This document shows, in pieces, positions 9,301 to 11,013 of a stretch of DNA of 11,013 nucleotides. Numbering within the stretch: the first letter of the stretch is position 1; every line of letters begins with the position of its first letter. Below the pieces are notes generated by a model. It did not search any database, was not told where the DNA came from, and was given only the letters and a program-made list of their open reading frames with translations. Position numbers and translations under genes: made by a program. The stretch is from Clostridia bacterium (GTDB lineage Bacteria; Bacillota; Clostridia; Christensenellales; Borkfalkiaceae): NCBI GenBank assembly GCA_017616925.1, contig JAFZXG010000062.1, forward strand, positions 1 to 11,013. Reading direction: 5' to 3'.

Positions 9301-10634
9301 AACAACTCGTTATAATGATGTGCAGGGGCGAAACCGTTTCCGCAAGGCAGGCGGCGGGCGTCGATATTTCCAAGGAATCGGCGATGTGGATAGATAATCT
9401 ATTCGTTACGGGTAATCCCGTAGCGATGGAGATATCCGCGCCTTACACCTATAATCCGACAAGTTTTACGCTCGATAATTTCAAAGATTCGGGCAAAGCG
9501 TTTACTTTCGACTATAAGGCTGTAGAAAAAGATTCAAATACCGGTAACACTATTTCGTTTACTCTTTGGTCTACTGTCGGGTCGAACTGGCATAGAGTAA
9601 CGGAACTTGCGTACGTAGACGTTGTAAACAATACCATAAGCGGGGCTACGGGCAGCATAGAAGAACTGGGCGACGGTTGGTTCAGAGTAACCGTAAACTG
9701 TTCCGATTTTGCTATTTGCTCGGGTGCTGACGGCACGGAAACGATACGTATACTCTATTTCAACACTGTAGGACACGCGTTCTTATTGAAAGGTATTAAA
9801 TTCGTTAAAGAACAAGTCAACAGTTACACAGTAACTATAATCGGCGGCGAAGGCAGCGGCACGTATAAAGAAGGTGCGAGCGTTACCGCAAAAGCGACGG
9901 TTCCTTCCGGAAAAGTATTTACCGAATGGCAGGAAGACGGAGCAAAAGTATCCGATCAACGCCTGTATACCTTCACGGTAGATAAAGATATTACGCTTAC
10001 CGCCGTTTTTGAAGAAGAAAACGACGCTCACACCGTAACGGTTGTAGGCGGCGAAGGCGGCGGCAGGTATAATTCGGGAACAAGCGCTACGATCATAGCG
10101 ACAGTGCCCGCCGGCATGGTTTTTGTCGAGTGGCAGATAAACGGCGCAAAGGTTTCGGATGATCTTACCTATACGTTTACCGTAACAGGCGACGTTACCG
10201 TAACGGCAATATTCGAAAACGAATCTCACGATAACGCCATCGAGATAACCGTCTCAAGAATGCTTCCTGATTTAGATACGTCTGTAGCGGATTTCCATAA
10301 TTCCGGTAAAGCACTGACGTTTGAGTATAAAGCGACCGGTAGTTCCGACAGCGGAGAAGTTCAATTTACTCTCTGGGGCGGCGAAGGCGGAACATGGAAA
10401 CCGAGACTTACCAATATTGTATCGCTCAACGTAGTTACAAATACTGTGACGGGTGCTGTAGGCAAAGTTGAAAGTTTAAGCGGCGGTTGGTACAGAGTTA
10501 CTATTAATCTTTGCGATATGCCTCTAAATACACAGGAAAACGCGGACGGAACGGAAACAGTGAGAAAGTTGTATTTTAACGTAGTAAGTCATTCCTTCCT
10601 TTTGGATAGCGTCGGATTAATAGACGTGGAATAA
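3336..10634 (+). CDS. giant modular lipoprotein: two SGNH/GDSL hydrolase domains and one metallophosphoesterase domain
   Basis: 2432 residues. Lipoprotein signal with lipid-accepting C24 (GFAAC), then a Ser-rich linker (25-64). Domains in order: SGNH-1 (about 76-295; S85 in GDSIT, G130, N164, D263/H266); β-sandwiches B1 (296-489) and B2 (490-625); InlB-type repeats R1 (626-690) and R2 (695-757); B3 (762-897); R3 (898-960); MPE module (976-1597; D983/Q985, D1021, N1058/H1059/E1060, H1159, D1195/H1197); SGNH-2 (1616-1832; S1625, G1670, N1702, D1800/H1803); B4 (to 2026), B5 (2027-2162), R4 (2163-2225), R5 (2232-2293), B6 (2297-2432). No LPXTG or SLH anchor is seen, so attachment is probably by the N-terminal lipid. 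SGNH enzymes usually cleave carboxylic esters (for example acetyl groups on glycans) and MPEs cleave phosphoesters; the polymer attacked is unknown. The order looks like a fusion of duplicated neighbouring genes. The frame is open throughout with no sign of decay. Confidence 0.9.
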   Translation: MKKLMVIILTLLMCVISVIGFAACSEDNDNSSGQSQTDSVSSYSELSGSSDSSGSSDSSGSQSTDPTEPLSELPEKLTILYQGDSITDANRNWSSLTDLGNGYARMVSEDLGEIYGDNIDLTFINRAHSGWKLIASWNNEEVSNYEEQFYQYNADIATVLIGYNDIMAPTWDSEKYKYVSDDEYEEAYDRLLKGLKEHKTYAICLSSFNIVDDLNDYAKTEFANKRAIVKRLAEKYGFAYIDMKPYMDSALAQGAEKMELFGDLAHPSYAANKIISSLVKDAIRKYIDKDYVSGDDVGKYERITAVSDNDDDLTNTRLYCYSSLGDVVYDTETYLNGDMVSSQSVKLTNRGIENAGVYTKVSFLFNDDEKPNMTKGSLQFDVKVENAMKWFSVKAHSNIWSQDSSATTEYGVDLSNTAVCRDLGNGWYHVSIDLEDWCDRSENNAGILNNVKQLVIIMSRGENATAQASAQIDMTKKSVMWIDNLFVTGNPVGMEISAPYIYTASSFVTEDFKNSLKAFTFEYKPIEKASNTGNDIQFTIWKADWSKRITALVTVDVVNNTINGAEGKVEALDDGWCRVTINCKDFPINVAESATGSETAELLYFNTVNHAFIFNRAKFVDAELPEYIVTVVGGEGSGTYKETQKATVVATIPTGKVFTGWFVNGNKVSDKQSYTFTVTGDVTLTAVYENENNAHTVTVVGGEGGGRFNEGMQATVVATVPEGKIFVEWQINGAKVSDKLSYTFTVTGNVTITAIFKNDAHPYAKEYSANNSWFNLSEELNNFASSDKSLSFEYKAIEKNTNTGNGFTFTLWGTNWHAPRRTGIVTVDVVNNTISGAEANIIELEDGWYRVIIAASALPVNTAEGATGTETIGSFILNVVNHAVKLDNVGFIEAALTEYTVTVVGGEGGGVYKEGAKATIVATVPEDHYFVEWQVNGESVSTKRTYKFIVNSNITLTAVFNEGSDPSQEGFEFPSLTVAVFADVQLESENKGNTRNAYLALKNHLKYAKSIGADVVFMPGDIVNNAIEDYYLTYEKAIKAVYGTDESVYPEFILCMGNHEWWDKTEKNVSAAVSLFNKYARIETDNLVKRSAVKYYLDSNATLPTYYKVIEGIPFLVISGNDSSGQIDSALKTEISDWLEEISELPSVKAGGPIYVAYHYPIPEVTYQGEATSSVCGTIDELLSNYPNAIVFTGDTHINAVNERTINQTDYTSINIGSSSYSRNMSKSATGYQYNNVNLGSGKNLLNGEVSFKFEYTPTIQIITLDDAGKSVINRYFTADDVSEVKKIGLTWTIDPNNFVYTDARNQSTAWANTLYGADGLAWANGETLRYNVENGEMFVWFNDVVDYNCAEHYRIEVKDANNAQNAVYYDYSGHYFKYDTEAHTYHFILSDIPSATSYVVTVTAYDFFDNPSLNVLTSSTEDETLLFPEASDLTLEKTYSDISKRVNYETTARNSVSSVEYYYRGISSYSYGMTLCSIVYQNNVSIKDYLSVTDWSKAVLTIKVKNPNPYDIYLGITVITVDNGNQVWKTDFDSEYRIKVKANSAWTTLEWDLNNFELTADNIYRIGLKVMADQTVVDTENGYELTVYLDNIDVIDEKVVEQSDPTEPLSELPEKLTILYQGDSITDSNRSREDLTDLGGGYACMVSEALSDIYGEDVEFNFINRANSGWKLIASWNGVSNYEDQFYQYDADIATILIGYNDIMATNWDSSHAYVSDEEYEEAYDRLLAGLKEHGTYVICIAPYYIFDYANDYAKTEFTNKRAIVKRLAEKYGFGYIDMKPYMEQALSEGAERMELFGDGTHPIYGGNVIISSLVEDAIRKYIDKDYVSGRDVGKYERITAQSDNEDDLTNSRLYVYSTLGDVVYDTETYLNGDMTSSQSVKLTNRGIESVGTYTKVCFIFDDDSKPNMTKGTLEFDVKVENAIKWFSVKAHGSVWTNSTAATSEYGVNLTDTNVCTALGDGWYHVRINLEDWNDKSANNLGVLNSVKQLVIMMCRGETVSARQAAGVDISKESAMWIDNLFVTGNPVAMEISAPYTYNPTSFTLDNFKDSGKAFTFDYKAVEKDSNTGNTISFTLWSTVGSNWHRVTELAYVDVVNNTISGATGSIEELGDGWFRVTVNCSDFAICSGADGTETIRILYFNTVGHAFLLKGIKFVKEQVNSYTVTIIGGEGSGTYKEGASVTAKATVPSGKVFTEWQEDGAKVSDQRLYTFTVDKDITLTAVFEEENDAHTVTVVGGEGGGRYNSGTSATIIATVPAGMVFVEWQINGAKVSDDLTYTFTVTGDVTVTAIFENESHDNAIEITVSRMLPDLDTSVADFHNSGKALTFEYKATGSSDSGEVQFTLWGGEGGTWKPRLTNIVSLNVVTNTVTGAVGKVESLSGGWYRVTINLCDMPLNTQENADGTETVRKLYFNVVSHSFLLDSVGLIDVE
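3474..3517 (+). repeat. 18-base tandem repeat in the Ser-rich linker
   Basis: AGCGGATCGTCGGACTCA (3474-3491) is followed by a copy with one changed base (3492-3509) and a partial third copy (3510-3517). Each unit encodes S-G-S-S-D-S, so gain or loss of a unit keeps the reading frame. It sits just after the signal peptide, in the flexible spacer that would hold SGNH-1 away from the membrane. Confidence 0.85.
3561..4220 (+). other. SGNH-1 hydrolase domain (within the giant protein)
   Basis: About residues 76-295. SGNH block I is YQGDSITD with nucleophile S85, block II is the Gly in HSGW (G130), block III is I-G-Y-N-D (G162, N164), and block V is D-L-A-H (D263, H266). All four oxyanion and catalytic residues are present, so the domain should be active. 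The typical size of SGNH domains (about 200 residues) is matched. The family acts on varied esters; deacetylation of a polysaccharide is a reasonable but unproven guess given the surrounding β-sandwich modules. Confidence 0.85.
5211..5606 (+). repeat. tandem pair of InlB B-repeat-like modules (R1, R2)
   Basis: R1 covers residues 626-690 and R2 covers 695-757, with a four-residue NNAH-type joint (ENENNAH). Each shows VTVVGGEG, a basic or aromatic turn, V-A-T-x-P, F-x-x-W-x-x-N-G, K-V-S-D-K, YTFTVTG and a closing VTLTAVY or VTITAIF strand. The same pair, with nearly the same joint (EEENDAH), returns after SGNH-2. Such β-grasp-like repeats act mainly as spacers or adhesion modules in surface proteins. 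Confidence 0.8.
6027..6215 (+). repeat. single InlB B-repeat-like module (R3) before the internal MPE module
   Basis: Residues 898-960 with VTVVGGEGGG, V-A-T-V-P, F-V-E-W-Q-V-N-G and ITLTAVF. It is followed by a short hinge (NEGSDPSQEGFEFP) that leads straight into the first MPE strand. R3 has no counterpart after B6, where the protein ends. It therefore marks the junction where the SGNH arm was joined to the MPE module. Confidence 0.8.
6261..8126 (+). repeat. MPE module, internal fused copy (paralog of 1380-3272)
   Basis: Residues 976-1597 of the giant protein: MPE domain with D983-V-Q985, G-D1021-I-V-N, G-N1058-H1059-E1060, H1159 and G-D1195-T-H1197, then an Ig/FN3-like domain (about 1300-1425) and a β-sandwich (about 1439-1597). 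The copy ends at DNIDVID, exactly where the free protein ends with DDIDIID and its stop codon. After it comes a short linker (EKVVEQS) and then the SGNH-2 arm. It has no signal peptide of its own and depends on the N-terminal one 950 residues away. All metal-site residues of the free copy are kept, including the unusual Gln and Asp. Confidence 0.9.
8181..8831 (+). other. SGNH-2 hydrolase domain (within the giant protein)
   Basis: About residues 1616-1832. S1625 in GDSIT, G1670 in NSGW, G1700-x-N1702 and D1800-x-x-H1803 are all present, so this domain also looks active. It differs from SGNH-1 near the active site: RANSGW instead of RAHSGW, GDGTHP instead of GDLAHP, and APYYIF instead of SSFNIV in the mid-domain loop. 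These changes could give it a different ester preference; that is inference. Confidence 0.85.
9822..10214 (+). repeat. second tandem pair of InlB B-repeat-like modules (R4, R5)
   Basis: R4 covers residues 2163-2225 and R5 covers 2232-2293. R5 resembles R2 closely (VTVVGGEGGGR, FVEWQINGAKVSD, YTFTVTG), and R4 resembles R1 (GGEGSGTYKE, GKVFT, ITLTAVF). This confirms that the pair was duplicated as a unit with the SGNH arm and not expanded locally. Confidence 0.8.
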
Positions 10635-10698
10635 ATAATTAAAAGCGATCGTTATCCCGGCGAAAAATATTTAGCGCTATGACCCGAAATATGCAATT
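10635..10698. other. short intergenic gap after the giant gene; no clear signal
   Basis: These 64 bases are AT-rich in the first and last thirds. I see no stem followed by a T-run, so no intrinsic terminator can be called. There is also no Shine-Dalgarno match in the 20 bases before the ATG at 10699. Small palindromes (CGATCG, AGCGCT) are present but too short to interpret. Confidence 0.5.
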
Positions 10699-11013
10699 AT
10701 GAAAAAATCATTATTATTTGTTTTTACGGTAATTTTAGCCGCGTGTTTTTTGTCAGGATTATTTACTTTGACTAATAATTCAAGTATTGCTTCAGCGGAG
10801 ACCGTTTCAGGTAAAACACCTACGTTTTCCGCTACAAAATGCTTAAAGTCTTCAGACGGCAGTATGATGCTGCTCGCGACCGGTATAAATGATTATGACG
10901 ATTGCTATGAGTGCGGATACGAGATTGAAGGCTTGCAGGCGGTTACTTATAACACAGCAAAGTACTACACCTCGATATCGGCGGGCGGCGGCGCAAAGAC
11001 CTGGACGACCGAA
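10699..11013 (+). CDS. exported protein of unknown function (N-terminal part, 3' partial)
   Basis: The frame runs from ATG 10699 to the window edge (105 residues). The N-terminus is an export signal: MKKS, then a hydrophobic stretch (5-24), with a signal peptidase I-type site after A31-S-A33 before E34. An alternative is lipidation at C16, since L-A-A-C matches a lipobox, but it comes early and the hydrophobic stretch continues beyond it. The mature part has three cysteines (C48, C69, C72; C-Y-E-C) and a short pattern, K-Y-Y-T-S-I-S-A-G-G-G-A-K-T-W, that looks like β-strands. I do not recognise a family. The start is chosen because an in-frame TAG at 10672 and the signal peptide leave no better ATG; the lack of a Shine-Dalgarno site is odd for this locus. 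Same strand, 64 bases after the giant gene. Confidence 0.7.
   Translation, partial: MKKSLLFVFTVILAACFLSGLFTLTNNSSIASAETVSGKTPTFSATKCLKSSDGSMMLLATGINDYDDCYECGYEIEGLQAVTYNTAKYYTSISAGGGAKTWTTE

Larger units (their letters stand above)
8148..10631 (+). repeat. SGNH arm, second copy (paralog of 3528-6026)
   Basis: Residues 1605-2432, ordered SGNH-2, B4, B5, R4, R5, B6, matching the first arm module by module. It starts at the same DPTEPLSELPEK linker, so the duplicated unit begins just after the Ser-rich spacer of the first copy. It ends at B6 with the stop codon, whereas the first arm continues into R3 and the MPE module. Confidence 0.88.

Noticed and set aside
5211..10214. CRISPR-like array formed by repeated GC-rich blocks
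   Set aside because: The blocks are irregularly spaced, lie in frame inside a coding region and encode the start of InlB-type repeats.
3336..10634. Assembly artefact as the source of the duplicated modules
   Set aside because: The copies differ at many bases and residues throughout, and the frame stays open. A misassembly would give near-identical copies or a frame break.
10635..10698. Terminator after the giant gene
   Set aside because: No stem of useful length followed by a T-run is present; only 6-base palindromes are seen.
10679..10702. Seven-codon leader peptide whose TGA overlaps the ATG of the last gene
   Set aside because: There is no ribosome binding site before 10679, and an overlap of this size can easily occur by chance in AT-rich DNA.

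Overview
The window shows three complete or partial genes for secreted, largely β-sandwich proteins, plus the start of a fourth gene, all on the + strand and closely packed. It looks like chromosome of an uncultured anaerobic Firmicute (Clostridia; a gut Christensenellales-type lineage would fit). That assignment is inferred from lipoprotein signal peptides of the 'GFAAC' type, a clear AAGGAG ribosome binding site, TGA used as a stop codon, moderate GC content and InlB-type repeats. No taxonomic marker gene is present. I see no RNA gene, IS element, CRISPR array or phage gene.

Layout: (1) 1-1150 is the 3' end of a gene whose start lies upstream; it encodes β-sandwich modules around one InlB-type repeat. 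(2) 1151-1256 is an intergenic gap with a strong perfect-stem hairpin. (3) 1257-3275 encodes a 672-residue lipoprotein with a calcineurin-like metallophosphoesterase (MPE) domain, an Ig/FN3-like domain and a C-terminal β-sandwich. (4) 3276-3335 is a short gap with a good Shine-Dalgarno site and a possible promoter. (5) 3336-10634 encodes a 2432-residue lipoprotein with two SGNH/GDSL hydrolase domains, one internal MPE domain, five InlB-type repeats and six further β-sandwich modules (plus the one belonging to the MPE module). (6) From 10699 to the window end is the start of another exported protein.

The main result is the modular relation between genes. The whole MPE module (catalytic domain, Ig/FN3-like domain, terminal β-sandwich) exists twice: as the free gene at 1257-3275 and as an in-frame internal segment of the giant protein at 6261-8126. 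The SGNH arm also exists twice, both times inside the giant protein (3528-6026 and 8148-10631). The order 'MPE then SGNH arm' occurs first as two separate genes and then again inside the giant protein with the stop codon, signal peptide and Ser-rich linker missing. This points to an old segmental duplication that fused neighbouring genes. The copies have diverged substantially and keep their catalytic motifs, so they are not assembly artefacts.

Working model (inference): these are cell-surface proteins tethered by N-terminal lipidation that act together on an extracellular polymer. The SGNH domains would remove ester-linked groups such as acetyl, the MPE domains would cleave phosphoesters, and the β-sandwich and InlB-type modules would bind ligand or act as spacers. 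No glycosidase is visible and the substrate is unknown.
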